64,000 nt of DNA from Lucinisca nassula. Taxonomy: Eukaryota; Mollusca; Bivalvia; Lucinida; Lucinidae. Where the stretch lies: positions 115,655,527 through 115,719,526 of the forward strand of contig OY757017.1 of assembly GCA_963580285.1 (NCBI GenBank). Direction: 5' to 3'. Below the pieces are notes generated by a model. That model was not told the origin of the DNA, did no database searches, and saw only the letters and a program-made list of their open reading frames with translations. The translations under genes were made by a program, and so were the position numbers. Below are positions 10,061 through 19,955 of this stretch, piece by piece. How positions within the stretch are numbered: position 1 is the first letter of the stretch; the number at the start of each line of letters is the position of its first letter.

Positions 10061-11484
10061 ACAGATTTCAATTGAACTATGAGTACAGCAATAGGCTGGA
10101 CATTAAACTCACGCAATCGATGGAAGAAGCCAAAGATTGTTTGCTGAAGTCATTTTCAGTCTTTGTGTATGGAAATCCAGGTGAAGGCAAAACAACCGCA
10201 GCATTCCGAATAGTTAAACAGCTGGTAGATGACGCGGTTATTAGTCTAGACAAATGTCTCTTACTAAATACCCCGGCAGACTTAGAAAAAATCAGTTCAG
10301 CTAATGTTGACTTACTGCTTATTGATGACATATTTGGGAAATTCGACGCAGAGACAAACAAGTTTATCGCTTGGGAAGAACACTTTCCGACACTGCAAAG
10401 TTTGGTTGGAAACAGAAAACTCAGACTTATTATGGGGTCTCGGATGCATATTTATAACGAGTACAAAACCAAACTAGATGGCATTATTATATTTGCTAGG
10501 ACGATTGAGCTCAGCTCCGCTAAACTGTCACTTGACGAGCGAAGGGACATTTTAACTCGACAACTAGAGGTTTATGAAAGACACCTAAGTGTTGTCGATA
10601 TAGAAAAATGCATTGATAATGAAGTATGTGGATTTCCACTTTGCGCACAACAATTCGCAAGCGATGATGCGTTGTTTTTGAAGAAAGCAGCATATTTCAG
10701 AAAACCATATAAATATTTCCAGGAACAAAATATCCAAGCTTTAGATGATCAAAGTCTTATAGCCTTATTGTATGTGTTTTACAACGGCAATATGCTGGAA
10801 AGTTCAGAATTAGACATTACACAAATTAAAACAAATAGTAAAGACATCTTAAAACGCATAGCGAAACTCCGCGGTATTGACAAACCCTTTCCTTTGCTGG
10901 TTAGGGAAACTCAGAAAAAAGTGAGACATATGAATAACTCGTACCTCAAGTACATTGATCACAAATTTTTATTTTTCCACGATACTATGTACGAGACAAT
11001 AGCTAGACTTCATTTCAGAGAATACCCACCAGAAGTTATAAAATACTGCACTTTAGACTATCTTTGTCAGAGTGTGCACTTAGAAGGTCAGCTCAATCAG
11101 ACTGGTGTCGTCGTCGACGAGGTGAACTTGAAATATTTGGCGGAACGGTGCATTTTTGAGATCATTGAAAGACAATATAAATACGAACATGAAAGGCTTT
11201 CAAAGCACCCGATGTTTCAAAATGAAATTTTCATTAAAGCGCTGCTTCGAGCAGTGCCTAAAGAAGAGACACTGTATAAGAAGTTCTTTAAAAGACTTTT
11301 CATGTCCAATTTGTTCCACCCTGATACTTTACCATATAACATTGTTTGGCATGAACACTGCCTCTTCATAAAGGAAGTACTTGCGTTTCTAAAATGTAGC
11401 CACAAAATCAAAAGTGAGACAGATTGCTGGAAATGTACAGTAAAAAACGGAGATTTTAGCTACAATTTGCTATTACAACAATAG
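10061..11484 (+). CDS. STAND-type P-loop NTPase (nSTAND3-like) exon, 5' part
   Basis: This open frame of about 470 residues starts at a splice acceptor in phase 1, so the true start codon lies in an upstream exon I could not find. It has Walker A GNPGEGKTT (10174-10200), Walker B VDLLLIDDIFG (10306-10338) and a sensor-like LRLIMGSR, followed by a long helical region with the block FLFFHDTMYETIARLHF. This order is that of the novel STAND NTPases (nSTAND3 kind) that are expanded in molluscs, where they are thought to act as signalling or immune scaffolds. The frame stops at 11482-11484, but the coding-like sequence continues in the +1 frame at once. Codon use and splice sites favour a real host gene or a young pseudogene. 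Family assignment is from recalled motif patterns. Confidence 0.75.
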
Positions 11485-11485
11485 A

Positions 11486-12348
11486 GATTTATACACATTG
11501 CTTCGAAATTACGAAGTACCGGTCAGGGCACTATGTATTTACAAAGCTGCCATGAACGAGAATGTTGACCCTGGGTTTGTTCAGCTGCTTGTCAGTGAAT
11601 TAAACAAAGATGAATTACATATGCATGAAAAGTATATTTTGCAAATGGCTTTGGGGATGTCAATGAAACACAAAGGGCCTGGGATTTTCAATAGTATATG
11701 TAATGGTGGTGTGCATCCGACAACAGTCGTTTGTTATTGTGCGATAAAAATTGGAACAGAAATACATGCCTCCATCCTTTTCAAACCTTTGAAATTTCAT
11801 AAGCTGTGGGATTCGCCTATTGCCTTCAAATCAAGGCGCATCGAAAGGAATATCAAAGAGGAAAAGATAAAATGCGAACTTATCCTGCCAAAGAGTGGCA
11901 TAACTGGTGAGGGAGAAAGGCGTTGGGATATTGTCGAAAAGGGAATTCAGTTTTTGAAAGGCTGGGCTGACGAAAAGCAACGGTCTAACAATGATGAAAT
12001 AAAATTTGTTCGCGCAGAAGACATTCAGGTTTGGGAAACGGTGATGCTTGTTGCCTCAGACATTAAAATGCGAAACATCATTATAAATGAGATGATTGAT
12101 AAAAATGTTGCATTGAGAACATCATCATTACTTCTGGATCTGACAAAGAGAGGGTTCGTACATCGCTTTACGTTGAAACAATGGAGTATTATCGAAGACA
12201 GAAAGAAAAATGATAAGGAATGGGACAAAGATGATGCAGTCATAGCTTTAGCGTTTATGATGGAAGAAGATTTTAACATCCCACCAAGAAAGCTTTGGAG
12301 AGGTATAGCGCCTCGTGACTCTGATAAAACCAATGTACTAGGCGTAAG
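11486..12348 (+). CDS. Continuation of the NTPase exon after a frameshift
   Basis: About 288 residues continue the same exon in the +1 frame, from RDLYTLLRNYEVPVRALCIY onward, ending VLGVR at 12348. A consensus 5' splice site AAG|GTAAGT follows at 12349, so the exon spans 10061-12348 (about 2.3 kb). The region is mostly charged and helical; I recognise no domain. The frame must change within roughly 11440-11484, near an A6 run (about 11444) and a TTACAACAATAGAG stretch. It could be a one-base assembly error, a polymorphism or a pseudogene lesion. No later exon was recognised in the window. Confidence 0.65.
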
Positions 12349-12354
12349 GTAAGT
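12349..12354 (+). other. 5' splice site (GTAAGT)
   Basis: GTAAGT directly after AAG at 12346-12348 matches the donor consensus and ends the long NTPase exon. Confidence 0.75.
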
Positions 12355-13415
12355 AAACGAAGTATCAAACTTTTATACAATTACCGTTTACTTGAAAATC
12401 TTGTATACTATAAGCGATGAATTACAACATTAACCACTGAATAACCTGTTTGACTGACTACACGATGGTTGGATGAGACGAGGATGTCTTTTTTTGTGAA
12501 AATGTCGTTTTGGCTTTTCCACGTGGGACGTTTTAATCATAATGAAGTAGATTCATGTTGATGTTTCTTTCCCTTTTGTGTCTTGTATGGGAGGTGCGAG
12601 GTAATTGTTTCAATTCCATTTCGACTCTTCACCAGGGCGTCAGGTTGATATTGGCTTTCACCTGGGCAAGTTCTGTCCTGGCAGTGGTTAAAGAGGAGAG
12701 GGGGTAATGTTGTTTATTTCTGTTTCTTTACCTTCACTCAATTGCATCTTTCTCCCTTGTCCGTCTCGTGCATCTGTACTATAACGTTTACCACTTGTTG
12801 AGACGGCATAACATGACACACACGGTTATCGTGCATTTAATCACACACACATACACACACATACACACACACACACACACACAAGTGGTATTTCAAGGCA
12901 ATCTGCTTCGTAGACAACCCAGAAAATAGAAGTGAAGGCAATGGTAAGGAATCGATACAATTATCCAGGACCTCCCATCAGAGACAATTAATGTAAAGAA
13001 ACACATACATGAACTAACTAGACCCTAAACGGTCACTGAAAAGAATTTCATTAGGGGCTTAAATCGATTTTATTCGGCCGCAATCCTCGCGGTTTACACA
13101 AATACAAGCAACTGAAATATAAGCCAACAGACGGACTCCGGTTGGGCCTCTGTAACCAAGGTGAATCCGCCATGATCCAAAACATAAAGAAATCAGCAAC
13201 ACACACATACTGACTAGGTATTGGAATAAAAATCCATAACAGAAAAAACACCTTGGAACGGTAAATTAAAACGTTTTTCACCGGGCGCTTAAATCGATTT
13301 TACTCGGCCGCAATCCTCGCTCTCGATTCCGTCGCGATTTAGAAAAAATAGTTTTTTTCAGTCCACATGAAGGCTTCCCGTTCCCTGGCGGTTCTTCTGT
13401 CGTGGTTTCTTTTTA
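12355..13415. repeat. Mosaic of PLE 3'-end remnants and a CA microsatellite
   Basis: No gene is seen. Degraded copies of the PLE 3' region occur at about 12470-12640 (plus) and 13040-13410, where the block TTAAATCGATTTTA plus GGCCGCAATCCTCG appears twice (minus) followed by a plus-strand GGCGGTTCTTCTGT piece. A (CA)n tract with interruptions lies at 12843-12884. Confidence 0.6.
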
Positions 13416-14706
13416 TTATGCCCCCGTCATTCGAAGAATGGTGGAAAGGGCATATAGCTTTGCACCTGTCCGTCCGTCCGTGCGTCCGAAACTTAAAAGC
13501 AGTCAATAACTTCATTATTCCTTGATGGATTTTGAAATTACTCAGCAGAAATGTTAACCATCGTGAGCCGACGTGTCACGTGCAAAACCCAGGTCCGTAC
13601 CTCCAAGGCCAAGGTCATACTTAGAGGTCAAAGGCCAAAAAAAGGGTCCGAAACTTAAACGCAGCCAAATTCTTTCTTATTTCTGGATGGATTTTGAAAT
13701 TACTTTGTAGAAATGTTAACCATGATGAGACAATGTGTCACGTGCAAACCCAGGTCTGTACCTCCAAGGTCAAGGTCATACGTAGAGGTCAAAGGTAAAA
13801 AAAAGGTCCGAAACTTAAAACGCAGTCAATAACCTACTTATTTCTGGATGGATTTCAAATTACTTGGAAGAAATGTTAACCATCATGAGATGATGTGTCA
13901 CGCCCAAACAAAGATCCGTACCTCCAAGGTCAAGGTCATATTTAGAGGTCAAATGTCAAGAAATGGTCCGAAACTTAAACGCAGTCAATAACTTTCTTAT
14001 CTCTGGATGAATTTTGAAATTACTTGGCAGAAATGTTGGCCATCATGAGACAAATCTGCCTTACACAAAACCAATGTCCTTACCTCCAAGGTCAAGGTCA
14101 TACTTAGAGGTCAAAGGCCAAAAAAGGGTCCAAAACTTAATCGCAGCCAATAACTTTCTTATTTCTGGATGGATTTTGAAATTACTTTGTACAAATGTTA
14201 ACCATGATAAGACGATGTGTCACGTGCAAACCCAGGTCTGTACCTCCAAGGTCAAGGTCATACGTAGAGGTCAAAGGTAAAAAAAAGGTCCGGAACTTAA
14301 AACGCAGTCAATAACTTACTTATTTTTGGATGGATTTGAAATTACTTTAGAGAAATGTTAACCATCATGAGATGATGTGTCACGCCCAAACCAAGATCCG
14401 TACCTCCAAGGTCAAGATCATATTTAGAGGTCAAATGTCAAGAAATGGTCCGAAACTTAAACGCAGTCAATAACTTTGTTATCTCTGGATGAATTTTGAA
14501 ATTACTTGGCAGAAATGTTGGCCATCATGAGACAAATCTGCCTTACACAAAACAAATGTCCTTACCTCCAAGGTCAAGGTCATAGGTCAAATGTGAAAAA
14601 GGGGTCCAAAACTTAAACACGGTCAATAACTTTCTATGGATGAATACGAACATAGACATATTTTCAGGCGGGGGCATCCATGTCCTATTGACGCATTTCT
14701 AGTTAT
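13416..14706. mobile_element. Tandem-unit element with hairpin end (family TATGCCCCCG), ~165 bp units
   Basis: The left end is TATGCCCCCG followed by a small hairpin (CATTC GAA GAATG) and a CCGTCCGTCCG tract. About seven imperfect units of ~165 bp follow, each with CTGGATGGATTTTGAAATTA, GAAATGTTAACCAT and CCAAGGTCAAGGTCATA. The right end is GCGGGGGCATCC plus a short arm and TTTCTAGTT. The ends ATGCCCCCG and CGGGGGCAT are inverted repeats. Architecture fits the non-autonomous pearl/HINE (Helitron-like) elements of bivalves; the class is inferred. Confidence 0.72.
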
Positions 14707-15000
14707 AGCTTGTCTTTGAGTTTCTGTATAGCTTAATTATTTTGTTTTGGATAGCCTATTGGCCATTTTGTGGAAAAGTAACTGTCCTATTGGCTTTCCG
14801 CTAGTGATGTTTTCATTAGTGTCTAGTTGTTTCATGTTTGTGTTTCTTTCCTTTGCTGTCTCTGATGGGAGCTGTGGGTTAATTGTATCGATTCCTGATC
14901 ATTGCCGTCACTTCTGTCTTCCTAACTCATAAGTGGAACATCTCGGAAAACACAAAAATCAAACAACCACATGAAACAACGGTGAGGATTCGACAGCAAC
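14707..15000. repeat. PLE 3'-region remnant
   Basis: Plus-strand phrases GGCCATTTTGTGG, TTTCATGTTTGTGTTTCTTT and TTAATTGTATCGATTCCTGA match the PLE tail at 20580-20840. The following bases (14930-15000) match the opposite strand of the PLE segment at 52548-52625, so the copy is rearranged. Confidence 0.65.
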
Positions 15001-15009
15001 AAACCAAGT

Positions 15010-15090
15010 AAATAAGTTCTGGCGCTTGTGGGGACCGAACCGGCTACCTCTCGATCTCAAATCCGATGCTTTACCACTGCACCACAGCGT
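15010..15090 (-). mobile_element. tRNA-derived SINE head (family S2)
   Basis: The minus strand has A-box TGGTGCAGTGGTAAAGC, an anticodon-like arm and B-box GGTTCGGTCCC in tRNA order. A second copy of the same sequence is at 60990-61150, so it is a dispersed SINE head rather than a single tRNA gene. Confidence 0.65.
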
Positions 15091-15814
15091 TCCGGGTTTG
15101 ATAATTGAAAATCAATACTTATATAAAAAGTGCATAAGTGTATAACTGGTCATTCTATTTGCGGGATTTAAATTTTTATTGTTTAACTACTAGTATTTAA
15201 AGACATGAACAGCCTCAAGACTCCATCAATGATTAGACAATAAGTGTAATGAGTTGTTTTTTGTTTTAATTTGTTATATTTATTTATGCATAAATGAATT
15301 TTATTTAAGTTAAATTTCTTTAAGTGAAAGAAGAATTTTGGATATAGATTTCATATTTCCTGTATCATCTTTCTGTAATCTTCAAAGAGGCAGCTTCAGC
15401 AAATTCTTCAACACTCCTGGTCGCCAGATTTTATTTTACCCACTGAAGTCTGACGTAATAGTTATATCAAAATATAATGTGTATCATTGCGTTGAAAGAC
15501 ACAAGGAGGGGATACTTATTAATCCTTAGACTTATTTGTTATAGGATGGTACAAAATTGAAGCTTAGAGTTTCTATGGTTTAATTTCTATATCACAGAAT
15601 TTTATTCATACGAATTTTTTTCTTTAAAAATGCTTATTTTTTTTTTTTATTAAAAAAACCCGTTTTGGCTAGAAATCGTGCCTCGTGCATAAAGATGGCG
15701 ACTTGTGGGGATGACACAGAAATGAACTGTTATATTTTCTATATCGTTTGATGAAGCTGTCTCTCTCTGTGTCTCTAATTAAAGCTAAGTTTCAGTTTTG
15801 TCCTGTCCTAGAAC
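15091..15814. other. AT-rich stretch, nothing recognised
   Basis: I see no gene, array or known repeat. A 63-residue ORF at 15338-15529 has no recognisable feature. Confidence 0.5.
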
Positions 15815-15826
15815 AAATAAGGACAA

Positions 15827-17650
15827 GGACTCTTACAGTGGTTCACAAACTACATAGATAACAGAAAGCAGAAAGTTGTACTGCCGGGAGTCAGTTCTGA
15901 ATGGGCATCTATTAAAGCCGGAGTCCCACAAGGCTCTATTCTTGGTCCTCTTCTTTTTCTTTTATACATTAATGATATTGTTGAGGATATAAATTCATCT
16001 ATTATGCTCTTTGCAGATGACACTAGCCTTTACGTAATAGTAGAAAAGCCGGACCAAGCTGCTCATCAGCTAAATTCCGATCTTCTAAAAGTCCACCATT
16101 GGGCAACTAAATGGTTAGTCACATTTAACCCAGCAAATTCCGAGTCCATTACTTTTCAAGAAAGCGCCATAAACCTAATCACACCCCAGTTCTAATGAAT
16201 CAAACACAAATAAACGAAGCGACTTCACACAAACATCTTGGGTTAATCTTTACTAACGATTGTACATGGCAGGAGCACTTGGAATATATCAAGTCAAAGG
16301 CGTGGATTCGTATCAATGAAATGCGGAAACACAAGTTTACTCTTGATAGGAAATCTCTACAGACTATATCTCTTTTATAAGACCTCTCTTGGAATATGAG
16401 ACGTCGTCTTGGACAACTGCACCCAGTATGAAGCTAACGAGCTTGAAAAAATCCAAATCGAAGCTGCACGGATTGTCACAGGAGCAACAAAATTTGTCTC
16501 TATCGATGCTCTGCGCACTGAAACCGAGTGGGAAACACTGTCGTCCAGAAGGAAAAAACATAAACTTCAAATGTTTTTTAAAATGAAAAATGGCCTAGCC
16601 CCGGAGTACCTCTCCTCTGGTACCACCTTCTGTTGGTAATACCTCGGCTTATCAACTGCGCAATGCATCAAACATTAGTGCTATACATGCCAAATCACAA
16701 CAATATTACAACTCTTTTCTGCCATCTACTATTAGAGATTGGAACGACCTCACAAGCGAAGTGAGTAATTCTCCTTCTTGTGAGTCCTTCAAACGCAAGT
16801 TAAATGCAAACGTAGAAATTCCTCCAAAATATTACCTTTGTGGAAACAGACTTGGGCAAATTTATCATGCAAGACTTAGGACAAATTGTAGCTCGTTAAA
16901 CCAGCATCTCTTCTCTAAACATTTTTATTGATAACCCGCTGTGTGTTTGTGGCTCAATAGAAGATACATATCTATGTTAATTTGCAATCGTTACACTAAC
17001 CGAAGACAAGATTTACTCAATCAAGTGTCAGAGTTTTGTCGCCCCACTCTTAATCTGCTGCGCTTTGGCAGTTCAGAGCTTTCTTAACTCCAGAATAAAC
17101 AGGTGTTCCTCGCGGTGCAGGAATTTCTGCTAAAAACAAAACGCTTCAAATAAACCGATGAATTCACTTTATACCTTACGTCAATTGCAGTATAAAACAT
17201 CCCATTAGGAAGGCATATAAGATGGATCTCTTCTCCTGTTCTGTTCTACAATTTCCTACCTTTTTCATAGGTACCGATACTACGATGAAAAAGTTCTAGT
17301 GGTTAATAATTGGCAAATAACGCTTTGTCTTTGCTTACATGCGCAAAGTCGTTAGTTTTTTTTAAACATAGTGTTGGAATAAGAACTTATCCACTCCCCG
17401 TGGAGCCTGCAGCAGATTATGTAAATTCTAAGGAATGTTGACACAAAATCCATGAAATAAATACTAAGTGTCTTGTTTAGAAGCTGAATCACGTATCACT
17501 ATTGTGTTTACTGTAAGCAAGATGGGATACAGATTTTTCAAAAGTCTAAAGACTTTCTTCTGAATCCCATTTGTATAATATTGTTACTTTGTAGCTTCTA
17601 TGTGTTGAATGTATATGTATCAGTTATACAAATAAAATTAAGTTTAAACT
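15827..17650 (+). pseudogene. 5'-truncated LINE (Jockey/CR1-type) with RT C-terminus
   Basis: The insert starts inside an RT domain: AGVPQGSILGPLLFLLYIND and the catalytic FADD box MLFADDTSLYV, then the LINE C-terminal region with LGLIFTND, ELEKIQIEAARIVTGATKF, LPSTIRDWNDL in shifting frames, and a late CVCGS segment typical of the terminal zinc-binding region. Frame changes at about 16190, 16375 and 16615 show it is dead. It is bracketed by a perfect 12 bp duplication AAATAAGGACAA (15815-15826 and 17651-17662), so this is one retroposition event. The 3' untranslated part runs to about 17640 and ends near CAAATAAAATTAAG. Confidence 0.85.
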
Positions 17651-17662
17651 AAATAAGGACAA

Positions 17663-17900
17663 AAAGTGTCCCCTTGTCGTGGATTGTCTCCGCGTGTGTG
17701 TATCGCTCATAATGTTTTTGTTTTGAATGGCCGGTTGACCGTTTTGTGGGAAAGCAAGTGTCCTTTTTGGCTCTATGTTTCCTTTGGGGTCTAGCTATTT
17801 CATGTTTGTGTTTCGTTTCCTTTGGTGCCATTGATGGGACCTGTGGGTCAATTGTATGGATTCCTGATCATTGCCTTCACTTCTATTTTGTGCGAGAAAT
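17663..17900 (+). repeat. PLE 3'-region remnant (LINE target)
   Basis: Phrases GGTTGACCGTTTTGTGGGAAA, TTTCATGTTTGTGTTT and TCAATTGTATGGATTCCTGA match the PLE 3' region. The LINE landed next to this remnant. Confidence 0.65.
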
Positions 17901-18498
17901 TACGGGAGTTGACAAAATGTTGCGGGATTTATTATACTCGTACTCTCCGAAAGTTGGTGTGTCTGTTCGGTCGTCACTATTCGTGTCCGCTACAAACTCT
18001 GAAACCGTTCGAACCAAAAGCAAAACACAACGTGACAACGTGCAGAACACTGAAATGCCTACGTTTTGAGATATTGGCCTTTGAACATTGAACATAACCA
18101 TTTCTACCATGTTGTCTTGTCCGCTCTGTAAGTTAATAAACTGTCTGATTTTCTCACAAATGTAAAGCTCTGTGAGGCGACATGAAGAACACAAGAACCG
18201 TAACTATAATTAACGTTATTTAAGGGTTACTGCCTTTGAACATAGTAAGTATTTAAAATAACAATTTATACTATATACTCGTGATCGCTCTGTAAGTTGA
18301 ATATAGTTTCAGATATATTGATGAAACTTCACACTTATGTATAAAGCGTCCTGAGACGAGATGCAGAACGCAAGAGCCCTAACTCTGGTTTATTTTTGTA
18401 CCAGAAAATACGTAAATACATATTTGGATTTATAGCCATTTGAACGTTGGAAATGGTGGTGTCTGTATAGATGTTTGTCTATAACATGAAACAGTTTC
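17900..18498. repeat. Tandem-unit array (~170 bp units), left part
   Basis: About three imperfect units share CTCTGTAAGTTGAATA, a GAGACGAGATGCAGAACGCAAGA-like block and TTTGAACATTG. The same units resume at 22290-22640, so the PLE and the 20842-22287 element appear to be inserted within one older array. Confidence 0.55.
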
Positions 18499-18499
18499 A

Positions 18500-19227
18500 G
18501 AATTGTTTGAAGAAAAAAGCTTAATGATTAAATTGAATGGGCTTTTCACAGAGAAGATTCTCTCTATCTTGCATGTTATGTCAGGAATGCATTTTTCACT
18601 TTTAAAGAGCATAAGAATTATACACTTTGGTCATGTCAGGAAGTGTGTGATGCCCTCACCTTTCTACTTGACAACATTTATATTAGATTCGGTACTAAGT
18701 TATTTAGACAAATTGTGGGGATTCCGATGGGTACGAATTGTGCACCTCTTGTGGCTGATCTTTTCTTTTATTGTTATGAAAGAGACTTCATGTTGTCGCT
18801 TTCCATTGATAACCAATCTGAAATTATTGAAGCTTTTAGCTCTACTTCTAGATATTTAGATGATTTATTGAATATTGACAATACTTACTTTGCTGGTTTG
18901 ATCAGTCAGATTTATCCCCTAGAACTGCAGTTAAACAAGGCAAATTCCTCTGATACCGAGGCCCCCTTTTTGGTTTTTACATCTATCTATTGTAGATGGA
19001 TTTGTTTCTTGCAAAATTTATGATAAACGTGACGATTTTGATTTCGAGATCGTAAATTTTCCTTTTTTGGATGGTGCTGTTCCTCGTGCGACATCATACT
19101 GGGTTTATATTTCGCAGTTAATTCGATTCGCTAGAGTGTCTGGTCATGTATCCGACACAACACTCGTAATAAATCATTAACCGCTAAACTTCTTAATCAG
19201 GGGTATCGGTATCATAAACTACGTAAA
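18500..19227 (+). pseudogene. Penelope-like element reverse transcriptase, first part
   Basis: The plus strand reads IEWAFHREDSLYLAC, then LWSCQEVCDALTFLLDN, the IVGIPMGTNCAPLVADLF block and the catalytic RYLDDLLNID box, then LQLNKANSSDTEAPF. A TAA at 18529-18531 precedes it in frame, and frame breaks follow after about 18980. The IPMGTNCAPL and PKLHK (seen in the sister copy at 44.7 kb) signatures are those of Penelope-like RTs. No GIY-YIG endonuclease was seen. Continuity is broken at 19228 by the ribozyme array and resumes at 19956. Confidence 0.78.
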
Positions 19228-19305
19228 TATGTTCTATAAACGGGTTATCCTTTGGAAGCAAGGAATACACCACAGAACTGAAAATACGGAATGTACATGT
19301 TTTCT

Positions 19306-19351
19306 GGGCCAGACTTGCTAGTTTCGGCCAATTAGGCCTCATCAGTGACCC
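19306..19351 (-). ncRNA. Hammerhead ribozyme (type I), unit 1, intact core
   Basis: Minus-strand order: stem I strand GGGTCA, core CTGATGA, stem II GGCC-TAATT-GGCC, core GAAA, stem III ACT/AGT closed by 4 nt, cleavage triplet GTC, and stem I strand TGGCCC. All stems pair (one G-U in stem I). Cleavage is expected between plus positions 19312 and 19311. Confidence 0.9.
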
Positions 19352-19565
19352 TCAGATATTTTCAAAATTCCTTAATGGAATCAATGATCCCATAGGATAA
19401 GAAAATATAATCTACACTATGATGTAGGGCGGGGAGAAATTTTACCGCCGCCACACATTCCCATTCACCAGCTGTAGTGAAGTTAAATATGTTCTATAAA
19501 CGGGTTATCCTTTGGAAGCAAGGAATACACCACAGAACTGAAAATATGGAGTGTACATGTTTTCT

Positions 19566-19611
19566 GGTGCAGACTAGCTAGTTTCGGCCAATTAGGCCTC
19601 ATCAGTGACCC
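19566..19611 (-). ncRNA. Hammerhead ribozyme, unit 2, stem I weakened
   Basis: Core CTGATGA, GAAA and GTC and stems II and III are conserved, but the 3' strand of stem I is TGCACC, giving two mismatches against GGGTCA. Activity is probably reduced. Confidence 0.85.
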
Positions 19612-19826
19612 TCAGATATTTTCAAAATTCCACAATGGAATCATTGATCCCATAGGACAAGAAAATTTAATCTACACTATGATGTAGGGCAGGGAGACGT
19701 TTTACCGCCGCCACACATTCCCACACACCAGCTGTAGTGAAGTTAAATAGGTTCTATAAACGGGTTATTCTTTGGAAGCAAGAAATACACCACAGATCTA
19801 TAAAATATGGAGTGTACATGTTTTCT

Positions 19827-19872
19827 GGGCCAGACTAGCTAGTTTCGGCCAATTAGGCATCGTCAGTGACCC
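19827..19872 (-). ncRNA. Hammerhead ribozyme, unit 3, stem II weakened
   Basis: The core reads CTGACGA, still allowed at the variable position. Stem II becomes TGCC/GGCC, losing its closing pair next to the core. Stem I and stem III are intact. Confidence 0.82.
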
Positions 19873-19955
19873 TCAGATATTTTCAAAATTCCACAATGGA
19901 ATCAATGATCCCATAGGACAAGAAAATATAATCTACACTATGTTGTAGGGCAGGG

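Larger units (their letters stand above)
19228..19955 (-). mobile_element. Hammerhead-ribozyme tandem array (retrozyme-like), 260 bp units
   Basis: Nearly three direct copies of a 260 bp unit (starts marked by GTTCTATAAACGGGTTAT at 19231, 19491 and 19751) interrupt the PLE RT. Each holds a type I hammerhead motif on the minus strand. The PLE reading resumes exactly after the array, and the junctions share only AAA (19225-19227 and 19956-19958). Multimeric arrays of hammerhead units are the hallmark of animal retrozymes, non-autonomous elements that yield small circular RNAs and are thought to use PLE machinery. Part of the unit resembles sequence 5' of the PLE RT at 44.6 kb, so it may derive from a PLE terminal repeat. 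Confidence 0.85.

Noticed and set aside
10077..10361. Minus-strand ORF of 94 residues
   Set aside because: Shadow of the NTPase exon on the opposite strand.
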